Shown: piece after piece, positions 1 to 10,900 of the stretch
How positions within the stretch are numbered: the first letter of the stretch is position 1
How the letters are laid out: every line of letters begins with the position of its first letter
Origin: Apoderus coryli
Taxonomy: Eukaryota > Arthropoda > Insecta > Coleoptera > Attelabidae
Assembly (NCBI GenBank): GCA_911728435.2
Contig: OU452198.1
Coordinates: 43,615,902-43,679,901, forward strand
Direction of reading: 5' to 3'
Length of the DNA: 64,000 bases
The notes under the pieces: model-generated
Databases searched by the model: none
Told to the model about the DNA's origin: nothing
Seen by the model: the letters and a program-made list of their open reading frames with translations, nothing else
Made by a program: the position numbers and the translations under genes

Positions 1-1024
1 CCTTCAAGCAACTTTTTTTTGTAGTAGAAAAATTTGTTCGCATCCACGTCGATTACGTTTGGTAGCGACATGCTCCCTGCAATAATAAATTGAAAACATT
101 AGGGAACTTGTTTAATAATTGTATAATAATTAAAACTTTACCATTTGTAACTTCACCCATCTTTCGAGATCTACCAATTTTTTCCAAGATACAATAAAAC
201 ATCGGCTGCACATCGATAAGTGGATCGGTAGTTTCGTCGAATAATGCATTTTTCCGCATGGTTTTGTCGCCCACAATAACTAATTTCCGCCCGTAGGTCT
301 TAAGCACCTCACGAAGACTTTGACAACTACTTACTAAATCATTAGTAACATCAATTCGCGTATTTAAGGTTGCACAGGAGCCGGATTCGCCTTCCGTAAT
401 ACATTGGAAAGGATATAATGTCGGTTCAACAAACGGCATTTCTTGTACATCTCCTTCTTGGTCTTCAAAATTCTCCAATCTATCGAAAACGACTAATTTA
501 CCACGTTCTTTTGGCAATAAATAATATTTCACTAGTTTATTCGTACAAATAATCTTCCAAATCATCTCAGATATTAAAGAATTAAATACTAATGACTGGG
601 CATTGAAAGCGTATTTTAAACGTGTGAATAGTCCTTCTATGGTAATTCCATCTAGTCCTTCCAAAGCAATTTCATCAAATATTGTAAATACAATATCAAA
701 TTGCGTTACTGACAGATAACTACTTAATAATTCATCAATATGGAAAAGATCATCGTCCGTATTAGGTAAATGTAGTTGTACATACTCGGACAATGGGTTT
801 TTCTCTACAACTACTTCATCTAAATTAATTGGCTTTGTTTCCTTAGCAAGTTTGTACCTTTTATTAGTACTATTGTCTGTGGTATCACCGGAGTCCAATT
901 TGCGTTTCAAGTTACGGGTTTTTCGTTTTTTCTTCGGTGCATCGCTATCATTTGTCCTCTGTATTTTATTTCTTATTATTCTGTGATTTATGAGAGTGAG
1001 TTTTTCTTTCAACGCTTTACCCAT
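1..1024 (-). CDS. GTF3C1: General transcription factor 3C subunit 1 (TFIIIC largest subunit), N-terminal part, partial
   Basis: The family is the B-box-binding subunit of TFIIIC, which recruits TFIIIB and RNA polymerase III to tRNA genes in the nucleus. Exon 1 is 142-1024 (start ATG 1022-1024, donor GTAAAG at 136-141). Exon 2 starts at 76 after a TTGCAG acceptor and runs off the window edge. Splicing continues the frame into VIDVDANKFFYYKKKLLE. Recognised by similarity to the vertebrate N terminus: the block FDEIALEGLDG near residue 117, then a winged-helix-like stretch, NDLVSSCQSLRE..YGRKLVIV and FYCILEKIGRSRKMGE near residue 280. About 100 residues precede the block where vertebrate proteins begin. 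This extension is basic and contains PKKKRK, a classic nuclear-localisation signal, at residues 31-36. Identification is from remembered family features. The start is the only good ATG upstream of the homologous region. Confidence 0.87.
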
Positions 1025-1551
1025 TTTAAATTATGTTTAATGCACCTAGTGCTATAACTAGAATAAAAATTAAACTCTTATATTCGAACACGCAAACCAT
1101 AGAACAAATACATAACAATAACAACAACTGACAACTTTCACGCACAAGCAAAAAGATATAGGTTAAATCATAGTAGACCAACGATTAGATACAATATTAT
1201 ACTGTCGATACGTTTGCTTGCGAAACTCGATATTTTGTATCGTTATTAAACATACAATATTTTTCATGTATCTAACTACGTTATTATGTATTAAAATTAA
1301 TTATTAATATATTAATAATATAACACAATTTAGTTTGTATGTTCTCTGGAATTGGAATCAACCTAGCAATACCACTTTGAACGATAATGCGGTCGATATC
1401 TCCGACCCGATCGACACAAAATATCGATATTTTTTGTGTATATACTCCTAAACCAGCCGTCCAACATTTACGATAATTGATTTTGACAGAGAAATAAGAT
1501 ATTTGTCAGCTGTAGCAAACCTTTTTTATGTGTCTAATTATACTAGTTATA
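1025..1551. other. Intergenic, upstream of GTF3C1
   Basis: AT-rich sequence upstream of the minus-strand GTF3C1 start, probably holding its promoter. It has short ATCGAT/CGATAT-containing stretches near 1210-1240 and 1390-1435 that resemble hAT subterminal repeats. No coding potential was seen and no core promoter could be pinned. Confidence 0.5.
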
Positions 1552-1635
1552 CATGGTTATACCATTGTCTTTAATAGGTTTATAAAGACAATGGTTATAC
1601 CATTGTCTTTATAAACAAAGACAATGGTTATACTT
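1552..1635. repeat. Short nested inverted repeats (ACCATTGTCTTT / AAAGACAATGGT)
   Basis: Three interleaved copies of ACCATTGTCTTT and its reverse complement, separated by TATAAA-like spacers. The same unit forms a perfect 34-bp palindrome at 29553-29586. It looks like a relic of a very short palindromic mobile sequence. Confidence 0.6.
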
Positions 1636-1948
1636 ACGGCTGATAAATGTATATTATTTTTTTTGCTAAGATGTTTAACTGGACGAATCTATGTAAACTC
1701 GATTCTAGTGCTGGGACATCGAAACGAAAAATCGATGTTGACCATCGATGTTAACATCGATGGCTTAAAAACATCGGTTGTAAAACATCGATGTTTTCGA
1801 AACATCGATATTTAAAACAGTACATTTGCGATTAGGAATAAATTACATATAAAAAATAAAAATAAACCTTAAAAAAGTAGTCCATCCTGGAGTGGAGTAA
1901 GTTAATTTAATGGGAATAAAAGTCAACCTCCACGAAAATGAAATTCCA

Positions 1949-2001
1949 TTGTTACCAAACATGTTTCGGAGCTTCAAGCTCCATCATCAGTGGCATTACA
2001 A
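1949..2001 (-). ncRNA. Hammerhead-ribozyme-like motif, left palindrome arm
   Basis: Exact mirror of the motif at 2274-2326, read on the minus strand, with the GAAAC-to-CTGATGA core at about 1963-1990. The two motifs point away from the palindrome centre. Any transcript through both arms would fold on itself and compete with ribozyme folding. Confidence 0.45.
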
Positions 2002-2273
2002 ACAAACAATATAAAAGCATTGCTATGTGCTAAGAACAGAAAATACAGTTTCCAGAGCAATGCCTTCGGGTCATTTCATGAAAATTTTTATTTTATTAAA
2101 AGTTCTGTATTTTCTTTTTGTAAATCATCTTACAACTAGTTGTAAGATGATTTACAAAAAGAAAATACAGAACTTTTAATAAAATAAAAATTTTCATGAA
2201 ATGACCCGAAGGCATTGCTCTGGAAACTGTATTTTCTGTTCTTAGCACATAGCAATGCTTTTATATTGTTTGT

Positions 2274-2326
2274 TTGTAATGCCACTGATGATGGAGCTTG
2301 AAGCTCCGAAACATGTTTGGTAACAA
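2274..2326 (+). ncRNA. Hammerhead-ribozyme-like motif, right palindrome arm
   Basis: Core CTGATGA at 2285-2291, then T, stem II GGAGC/GCTCC (2293-2297 with 2303-2307), then GAAAC at 2308-2312. Stem III would be the very short CATG at 2312-2315, as in Penelope-like elements, where dimers are thought to form. Stem I pairs TGCCA/TGGTA and TTGT/ACAA around a two-base bulge. Cleavage would follow GTT at 2315-2317. Deviations are one extra T between CTGATGA and stem II, and a GUU rather than the common GUC site. Self-cleavage is therefore unproven. Confidence 0.5.
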
Positions 2327-2830
2327 TGGAATTTCATTTTCGTGGAGGTTGACTTTTATTCCCATTAAATAAAAATAAACTTTTTATTAGAAGGAATTAA
2401 GAAATTATCAAACGTTAAAATACTCAATAACAAAAAAACATATCAATAACTCCAAAAATAAAACAAATTTTAAAACATAATATTTTATAACGCCGGCGTC
2501 GAGCCAGTTTGCAGGGTTGCAGTTTACAATACGTATGGAAAACAAGTTGCGACGTTGCCGAATGCCGACTGGAAGTACAGAAAAATTTCAACCACCTTTA
2601 ACAAATGAAATCAAAAGCTTTCGTTCTTATTTTCTTGTGCTGGGAAAATTGATTTTAAGATAAGAACCTAGTTTTCTTGTTTTGTCATATCATTGAACAT
2701 CGAAAGGAAACATCGATGTCAACATCGATGTTTTCTACCTCTGACATCGATGTCGAAAACATCGAACATCGGTAACAGAACATCGATGTTTCAAAAACAT
2801 CGATGAACATCGTCCAGCACTACTCGATTC

Positions 2831-3242
2831 ACGCTAATCCAATACATACCAATACTCAGATATATATAGTCAGGTAGGAGTAGGTTATCTCTGGTTTTTA
2901 GTTACTGGGAAGGAAATTTATCGAATAACAAGTGTGTTAGTGTTTTACTTATGTATCTAATATAAATACCGTATGCCAAAGATTTAGTACATAAATCCGG
3001 GATCTAACGGGTATGGCATTTACATAACACAACAGTTGTGTCGCGTATTGGAACAAACCTTACCAAACAGACTGCTAATGTCACTGACAAATAGGAGAAA
3101 TAAAGCAACGTAAACAGTAGTTCAATTGGCCTAACTTTTCAAATGTCAATTTTTGTTGGTTAATTTAAATAATTATTTATTTAAAATTCTCAAAACCTTG
3201 CATTAAAATATTTATGTAAAGTGATATAATTGCAATTTACAA
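2831..3242. other. Upstream region of the 3243-4106 gene
   Basis: Non-coding AT-rich sequence between the hAT target duplication and the start codon at 3243, presumably the promoter and 5' UTR. No TE homology was recognised. Confidence 0.5.
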
Positions 3243-4106
3243 ATGATTACGTTAAAATTTAAACATAAAGACAGTCATGAAAAATATAAGGTTCTTAACA
3301 CTGCAAATCAAGACAATAAATCAGAATTAGAAGAAACCTTTGGTAATGGATATATCCGTAATCACATAACCAAACCGATATCTATTGATGCGGTATTCTT
3401 TCTTTATGTTTTAAAGGAACTGTATTTAAGTAAAATATTTCTATATGGATTTCTAAACAAAAATGTGCACAGACATCACAATAACATTATCGAAGTAAAA
3501 TGTATTTTAAAACCAACAGGCGTTGATTTAATAGACTATGGCTGGTAAATTAGGTGGGAACGACTAAGAATTTATCGAGTAACGATGTATGTTTTAGGAA
3601 TGAGCGAGTTTATTATATGGTGAGAGAACGATGTGAGCTAGACCATGCTTTTTCATGGTTATCAACATTAGGAGGTGCATTTTCAGCTTTAGGGGACTAT
3701 TTTGAAAATTGTGCTGACACTGCTGGGAAAATATCCATAAACCAATTAAAATTAGCGCATAGATTAGGTATGAATTCCTTAAAAGAAAGTCTTGTTTTAC
3801 CTTAAAACTAATCGCATATATTTACAGAGAATATGATAATTGTTCTGGTTCTGTATTTATTATTTTGATGTAGGTGATCCAACAATTCAAGCACGATGTC
3901 GGCTGTTCCTTAGCCTAAGTCTAATACAAAAACGACATTTTCGTTTAGCACGAAACATTATACGCAACGAGTACAATTTAGCAAAAAATAGCGCAATTGT
4001 CGACGAAAGATTGTTGAAAATGTGTAAAGGTATTTGGTCGAAACTTCAGTATGAATATTGTGTATATAAAAAAGGTAAATTGAAAGAAATAAAATTAATT
4101 TATTAA
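3243..4106 (+). CDS. Conserved-looking 234-residue protein of unknown function, three exons
   Basis: Exons are 3243-3544, 3598-3767 and 3874-4106, with introns of 53 and 106 bp, GT-AG ends and matching phases. They join ..IDYGW-NERVYYMV.. and ..LAHRLG-DPTIQAR.., giving 234 residues ending at TAA 4104-4106. The N terminus is basic and hydrophilic. The middle (about residues 115-165) contains ERCELDHAFSWLSTLGGAFS and ALGDYFENCADTAGKISINQ. The C-terminal half is helical and TPR-like, with RLFLSLSLIQKRHFRLARNI near 172-191. No signal peptide or clear membrane segment was seen. I do not recognise the family with certainty. The splice logic and helix-repeat character argue strongly for a real host gene. 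It is divergent from GTF3C1 and lies about 800 bp upstream of the synaptobrevin first exon. Confidence 0.82.
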
Positions 4107-4740
4107 AAAACTGTGTTCATGCTTATACATTCTCCTATCCTTGCATCCAAACTTTCCACAAACAATATGGCGGCAATAATATTTTGTATGCAATAGGTAA
4201 GAAACGTTGCAACGCCTTTACTTTAACTGCCTAAATTTGTTAAAACAATTCTAGAAAACACTATAGAGAAAAGAGTTCGTTGTCTTGTCCCTTTCGAGTC
4301 TAGAGTAATAGTTGGCTTCTTGATTTTTTTTGCATGTTCCTCGGGATATCGTAGTGATATCTGCTCCATTTTGGCTCAAAAACATCACTGTTCAATACCT
4401 ACTATGCAACATTTGAAGGACACAATGCAAAAAAAACCCTCATAATTACAATGTACTCGCTCATGCTTGTCGGTAACTGTGATGGATAGAAAATATTAAA
4501 CGAATATTCGATTTGTTTTCCCGTCCAGCAGATTTATCTATCATTTTTGTTAACTACCTAACCATTCAAATATTTTTTAAATCAATCAATAATGATATCA
4601 CAACCAATGCCATCTACCAAGACTTCCAACAACCTCTTATCTCACATAATCTCCCCACCTACGCTATGTCATTTATTAATGGAGAACTGACCTATCACAA
4701 CAAGTCGAATTAACAAACGCGCATGCCTTTTGCGCCATTG
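4107..4740. other. Intergenic between the 3243-4106 gene and synaptobrevin
   Basis: Contains the 3' UTR of the upstream gene and the upstream region of synaptobrevin. An open frame at 4513-4713 has no recognisable features and is treated as chance. No TE was recognised. Confidence 0.45.
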
Positions 4741-4748
4741 TGACGTCG
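4741..4748 (+). promoter_or_regulatory. CRE-like site TGACGTCG upstream of synaptobrevin
   Basis: Seven of eight bases match the CREB/ATF consensus TGACGTCA. It lies about 185 bp upstream of the end of the first synaptobrevin exon in a locally GC-rich patch (4715-4760). Placement is reasonable for a neuronal promoter, but no function is shown by sequence alone. Confidence 0.35.
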
Positions 4749-4931
4749 CAGGCGCGTCAATAATAAGTTGAAAGTCGCCATATACAATACACACAGCCTA
4801 CTTCTCTTAATATCGAAGTGAAGTTTCATTTATTTTACCATATAAGGAAAAATTAGTGATTACGAATTGGAAATTTCGGTAACAGTTTCAAATAGTTAAC
4901 AGCCAAAGTAAAGTTTATAATCGTAATAGCA

Positions 4932-7900
4932 ATGTAAGTATGATTTTAGTTGTTTTATATTTGATTTTGACGTAGATATGAGATTATCTAGGACTGTTAT
5001 ATTGATTTTATATATACCTAAGTAGTAATAATATGTTTTAGATTGATATATTTATAATATCTATCTAATAGGAACTATAATCATAGATACGTTAGCTAAA
5101 AAGTATACGAATTATAAAACTACCTTAAAATGGATTTAAATCATTTAACTTTTGTGGTATCGAGTAAGGATTCTTGGCGCAAACTTAATACGCCCTAAAT
5201 ACTTTCAATAATAATTATTATTAAAAGGAATTTCTATATCTACCGATCTTTTCTAAAAATTATCGATACCCTTAGGTATCGGTATCGAAAGTGTACACAA
5301 CACTTTTAAAAATAAAAAAACATAGATAAATTGTGTTATATAACATAGCAAATCTATCAAATATGTTCTGTGAACATAAAGTGATAAAATAAACTATAAA
5401 ATACTGATAAAAATAAGCACAAAAATAAAATATTTTATAAAATGCAACGTACCTATTACAATGTATGATGTGGTATATAAAATTTTAAAAAAATTGCCAT
5501 ATAATTAATTTATTCAAAATAACACTCATTTAGGAAGAAACTGTCGCAAAAAAACTGAATAAAATAATTAAGAAATGGCGGTGGCAGTATAATACCAAAA
5601 ATACTCGATACTGCAGCAAAAGTATCGATACTTTCAAAGTATCGTTAGTATCCCTAATTGGGCACATTTTGACAGTATTTCTGCACTGTTGCTAACCCAT
5701 GTAAAATTTCTACATTCGCGGGAAAATAGTAAAACCCAACCTTAAACTAAACAGTGGTGGTAAGGTAAAGTCATCCAACTAAACAGTTTTCAATGATAGG
5801 TATAAGGCGATTCATTTCGAAAGATCTCGTATCTTGAGTTTGCCCTTCAGTTGCCCCAATGCCGCATGGAGTTGTGCTCCGTTCACTTCTTGAGGTTCAT
5901 TAATTATTCTAGTTTTTAAATTTTCAATACTGTTCGGCTTATTTACATACACTCTGTGTTTTAAATAACCCCAAACAAACAGGCCCAATCTGTTGGGGCG
6001 GAAATATTTCGCTTAAATATTCGATGCACTTCTATACTAGTGTTGATGCGCACCGAAATGAATCTTCTGGAATGTTGAAGTTATGTACGGCAATTTTTTC
6101 AAACATTTCCCTACAAATTTTATCGTTAGGTGTAACTTCTGGTACTCACTGTAGCCTAACTGGAGCTTGCTTTACATACATTTAGGTTTATGGAAAAGAC
6201 TAAAAACAAAGTATAAAAACGCGAAATAGTCAAAAAAAGTCAAATAATGAATTATTTTTCTTTTATGCGTTTATGACAAGCTGACATTGCTCCAACACTC
6301 CCCAAAGCATCATCGCTGCCAGTCCTCTTCAATCATGTTTTGTACAATACCAGAATTTCTTTCAACACCTCTGTTTCTCTCGGCTTTAAGCGTTGAAAGT
6401 TGTCTTTTAGGGAACATTGACCAGGGCAACTGATTGGAAATTCTAATGTCTCCAAATTTTTCACTGATTCACTAAACTCCAATGAAGTAAAGACCGTAGG
6501 GGTATTAATTGTTGTTTTTAACTATTTTACTATTCAACTAAACAACCATAACTTTTAGATTATATTTATTATTAATGTGAGAAATTGTATAAAACATATA
6601 TGAATTGAATGACAATGACAAATGACAAGTGCAAAAAGCATTGAATTGTGAAGTTACTTACTGTCTAAAAACAATGTCACCAACAACATAGAAAATAAAG
6701 AACTAAAACTACAATGTTGCCTCATTTACATAAAAGGAAGAACATAAATGTGGACAGATTTTAGCGATCTAAACACTAATTTTCCTTAGGACACCGATCA
6801 CGATTTATTCTGATATTAATACAAAGTTATTGTTAATTTAGGTCGGCAGGGGACACTTTGGCTGCCGGCGCTGGCGCCGGTGAAGATGGCATTGTGGGCG
6901 GTCCACGTACACCTCAACAGGTAGCTGCCCAAAGACGATTGCAACAGACACAAGCCCAAGTAGATGAAGTGGTGGATATTATGAAAACTAATGTTGAAAA
7001 AGTATTGGAAAGGGATCAGAAATTGTCGGAACTAGATGATCGAGCAGGTATATGGTTTTTGATTTGTTAAATCTATATTATTCAACCGTTGTACTTATTA
7101 CTAAATCTTTACTAGACCTAATTATTAAACGATTAGATTTTGTGTGTTTGAGAGCTTGTAATGAGTTCTGCAGATAACTTTTTTTGACAGATGTCAGAGG
7201 TTGTCTTGGTTGACTGAATCTGACATCCTGCCTACATCAGTTTGACGTTTTTAATTGAACCTCTACTTATTTTTCTAGAACGCCGTGGAATCTCTCAACA
7301 AAACCCTGCCGATGAATTTATTTCAGTCTCCAGTTCTGAACGTGATAATAATATATTTCCAGAATTGTAATACATAAACATTCCTAACATCTACCATATG
7401 ATTTGATGGTTCTAAAGCAGAGTGGGATTTAAAACGAGTTCGCTTTTTGAGCAGAAATATGACAATAATCATTGTGTTTATTGTCATATTTCTGCTCAGT
7501 CAGTCAGTCCTCTTTGACAGGCCTTCATCAATAACAACACTAAGGGGGGAAACCAATGTGTCCAAATTTGTGTAGGATTCGAGAAAAGTAATTTTTCTAA
7601 TGTACTGTTATCCAGAAAAACAACTTCATAATCTTGGCTACGGTAACCTCAGCAGCAAGCGGACAAACTTACAACTTAAGTCATGGTCCAAACTAAAGGA
7701 GGTGACAGAGGAGGTCATTTGTGATAAAAAAATATAACACATGTTGCCATTTTTCATATTCCGTTATTTAGTCAATTTAAAGTTCTAAAATTTCGAAAAA
7801 GTACCCTATAGAACATGATTAGTAATTAAAAATTACCTACTACTCAATTTTTTTAGATGCTTTACAACAGGGTGCGTCACAGTTTGAACAACAGGCTGGC

Positions 7901-10900
7901 AAACTTAAACGAAAATTTTGGTTACAAAACTTAAAGGTATGTGAAACTTTCTGGTTTATGTACCGGGTGTACAGATAAGAAAGGACGCCGACTCTAACTA
8001 ATCATGTTACGCTTTTAGGATTTTTTTTGTTTTAGTAAAAGCGGGCAAGGGAAATCGCTGGAGAATAGTTTTAGTTTCCTAAAATGTCCGCTAGAGGGCG
8101 TAAATCTAATTCTAAATTGAAAAAGACTGTTTACCTAAAAATATACTTATATTACGTAAGTGTTAAACTTAATGAGAATGATCTAAGTACAATTCTAAAA
8201 CTTTTTCATATAAACCTTTTTTCCCTATCTTCTTAAATAAATGGTGGAGGAGCCGGAGAATGTTGGTTGGTAAAAAGTTGTCTAACTTTCTTATCGATAC
8301 TCAGATTTTAATAAAATTAAGCTCAGTATAAAGGTAAAAACACAACAACAACAAAAATCTTCAAACCGTACCATGAATAGTGTTCGAGATAGAGCCGGCG
8401 TACTTTTTTATCCGTACACCCGGTACAACGTTATTGGTGGCACGTTAGAAGTTTTTGGAAAAACTAACCATATTACATTGCTTATTAATTATTCATACTT
8501 TTACTTAATATGTAATGTCACTCCTTGTACGATCTGTTTCTGATATAACGGCGCATACGTATAGTACACAAAAATCGGAAGATTATTATATTATGTCCTA
8601 CGAGCACAAGGCTTTTTCCTTCCGTAAGTGAATCAACGGTCTTCTGCTTTTATTGTTATAAATGGTGGTTCTGAATATAGATGGCGTCAGACAGTTGACG
8701 ATTGTGTCAGTGTCAAATGACAGATGACATCCAAAAAATATTTTAGAAAACTCGTAAAAAATATATTTTTGTTCATGACTTAATTTCGTGCCCTGTATTT
8801 TCTATACGTAGATCGTAGATGGATTCCTGGGTTGTAGGGCAATGTTTTAGAATCAAACACTCAAATTTAGATTCTGCGACGTTTCGCGGATTTCTCTTCT
8901 TCTTTTTTCAAGCTACAACGGAGTAAAAACAGGCTATAACATGATTGCTTTCTTGAAATTAAACGGCAGGAATAGATTATGGAACTAATTTATTAACGAA
9001 AAGATTAAATTAATATAGAGAAAACAAAAACGTGGTTTCATTATTTTTATAACCTTACTTCTTCTTCATAACTATATCAAACAGAGTTGCCAACAATAAC
9101 ATTGTATGATACACAACTGAGGTGAGTATATTAAATATTCTTAACATGCTTAAGTTATATATACTTATACTCCAAACAGACATCAACAATAATTATCAAC
9201 TTCACAATTACACATTAAAATTCATAATTCTACACAATTTTTTTTTCCTAAATTAGTAAATCATTATATTACCTTCCTCTATTTAGAGTGTACACATAAT
9301 CAAATTAGTGAAGGTAATATAATGATCCAAAAAACGTAAACATGTTGTTTATTAAGCAAAATAAATTGTTGCTTTCTTATGAGTTATAGTTTATTATATT
9401 TGAAGAAATGGTGCAATCTGCAATATTCTTCAGTTCAAGATTACGTTTTTTTTATTCTGAATATTCCGATAGTACTATCGATAGTGCATCAACCAGTACT
9501 ATCGAACTATCGATGGTTCACCACTAGCCAAGTTTGAATTCAGTGTACCAGCGCTATGCAGGTGGCCTTGGATGAGATTTCACCTGACAATACCAGTGTT
9601 GCCAGTTCTCAATACATAAATAGCAACCCTGGTATTTTATTTTGTTGTTTACTATGCGTTTCATGCCTTTGCCTCAGAAACGGATCGAACAGTTTCATTT
9701 ATTCTTGGTATACGGATAAAACATTTTAAGCTGCTTAAAATGATGTGACATTCGAAATTATAAAAGTTTTAAAATGAAAGCACTGCAGATCAGGATACTT
9801 AATTGGCTATTTTCTTTTAGATGATGATAATTATGGGCGTTATTGGACTTGTCATTTTAATCATCATTATAAGTAAGTGAACTGTGTTTATTCTCAATAA
9901 ACCGCTTTTTATATATGTAAGTAATTTATTTAAAGGAAATATCGACTACAGGATTGTTACTAACTGATAAAGAAAACAGCAGACCGCATAAGTTTGATTT
10001 CAAAATTTATAAGTTTGTTTGAACAAATCATAAAGAATCTGAGCTCGACCTTTTTTACTGGCTGCCATCGGATCATTTATTCGTACTACTTTAACCACAT
10101 TGAAAGTTGATTTTTAGACATTTAATCAGTTGGAAACATGACTGGAATATTTCCGAGTGTTTAATCGACTAAAGATAGATAAATATTATGTAAAATACAT
10201 CGTAATTCGTCATATAAGCACAGTATCAAAAAAAACAGCATTCCGGGTCTTCAGTTGCGAGGCGTGATTGCGCATCTCGTCGCGCAAGCCGCCATTATAG
10301 GAGAGAACGTGTCAATAATCGCATAGACGTTTACTCCTGTGTTCAGTATAGAGTTCATTGTCGGCGTGTACGTTAGAGTTTGAAATTATTTAGTTTAAAG
10401 TGCTGACGTGGACTCGGAATGCTGTTCTTTATGCTGTGATAGAAGTACATTCTATTTAACTTGACTGATAATTGATTATTCGGAAGTGTTTCAAAAGTTC
10501 GATGTAAAAAACTACAATAAAATGCAACCAGTTCTTGTCTTCGGTAAATACAAAACACATACAGCTATAGTTTTATAGCATATATGGCGCCATCTTTGTA
10601 TCAGATCGGAAGCTTTTACCCTATCTTCGTACAAGCTTAGAACTAACTATTAGCAGTGGCGGTTCGTGATTTTAGATGTAGGGGGGAGGCGCAAAAATAA
10701 TATCTGGAAATTATTGTGTTTAATTAATACAAAAAAAAAACATTTTTGTAATTGAATTTTGAAATTTTATTGTGAATGAGTTTTCAAACACATTCATTAG
10801 ATGATTTATCGTTAAGGTACCACCTTGCTTTGAAGTTTCCATTAGATGGAAGTCCTTTCGCTCAGTGGCCACCGACGTCTCCTGATTTCACGCCGTTAGA

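Larger units (their letters stand above)
1905..2370. repeat. Perfect 466-bp palindrome without spacer, inside the hAT element
   Basis: Symmetry axis lies between 2137 and 2138 (centre ACAACTAGTTGT). Arms of 233 bp match base for base wherever checked. The flanks AAAAATAAAC at about 1859-1868 and 2370-2380 repeat directly, which could be a target duplication of a separate insertion. Each arm contains CTGATGATGG-stem-CGAAAC, the core of hammerhead motifs known from Penelope-like elements. A spacerless palindrome this long is unusual in assembled DNA and could be a genuine head-to-head insertion or an assembly artefact. Confidence 0.85.
1706..2822. mobile_element. Non-autonomous hAT-type element with 8-bp target duplication
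   Basis: The ends are TAGTGCTGGGACATCGA on the left and, on the complement of the right end, TAGTGCTGGACGATG: nine identical terminal bases. Exact 8-bp direct repeats CTCGATTC flank it at 1698-1705 and 2823-2830, the duplication length typical of hAT transposases. Both subterminal regions (about 1715-1815 and 2695-2815) are packed with the palindromic motif ACATCGATGT, the kind of subterminal repeat a transposase binds. There is no transposase ORF. The interior carries a large palindrome (1905-2370). Superfamily assignment rests on TSD length and terminal sequence. Confidence 0.8.

Noticed and set aside
4513..4713. 66-codon open frame upstream of nSyb
   Set aside because: Overlaps probable promoter sequence; composition and lack of motifs suggest chance.
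9873..9881. Alternative nSyb C terminus by intron 4 retention (adds two codons, then stop)
   Set aside because: Any retained intron gives some short tail; nothing indicates selection for it.
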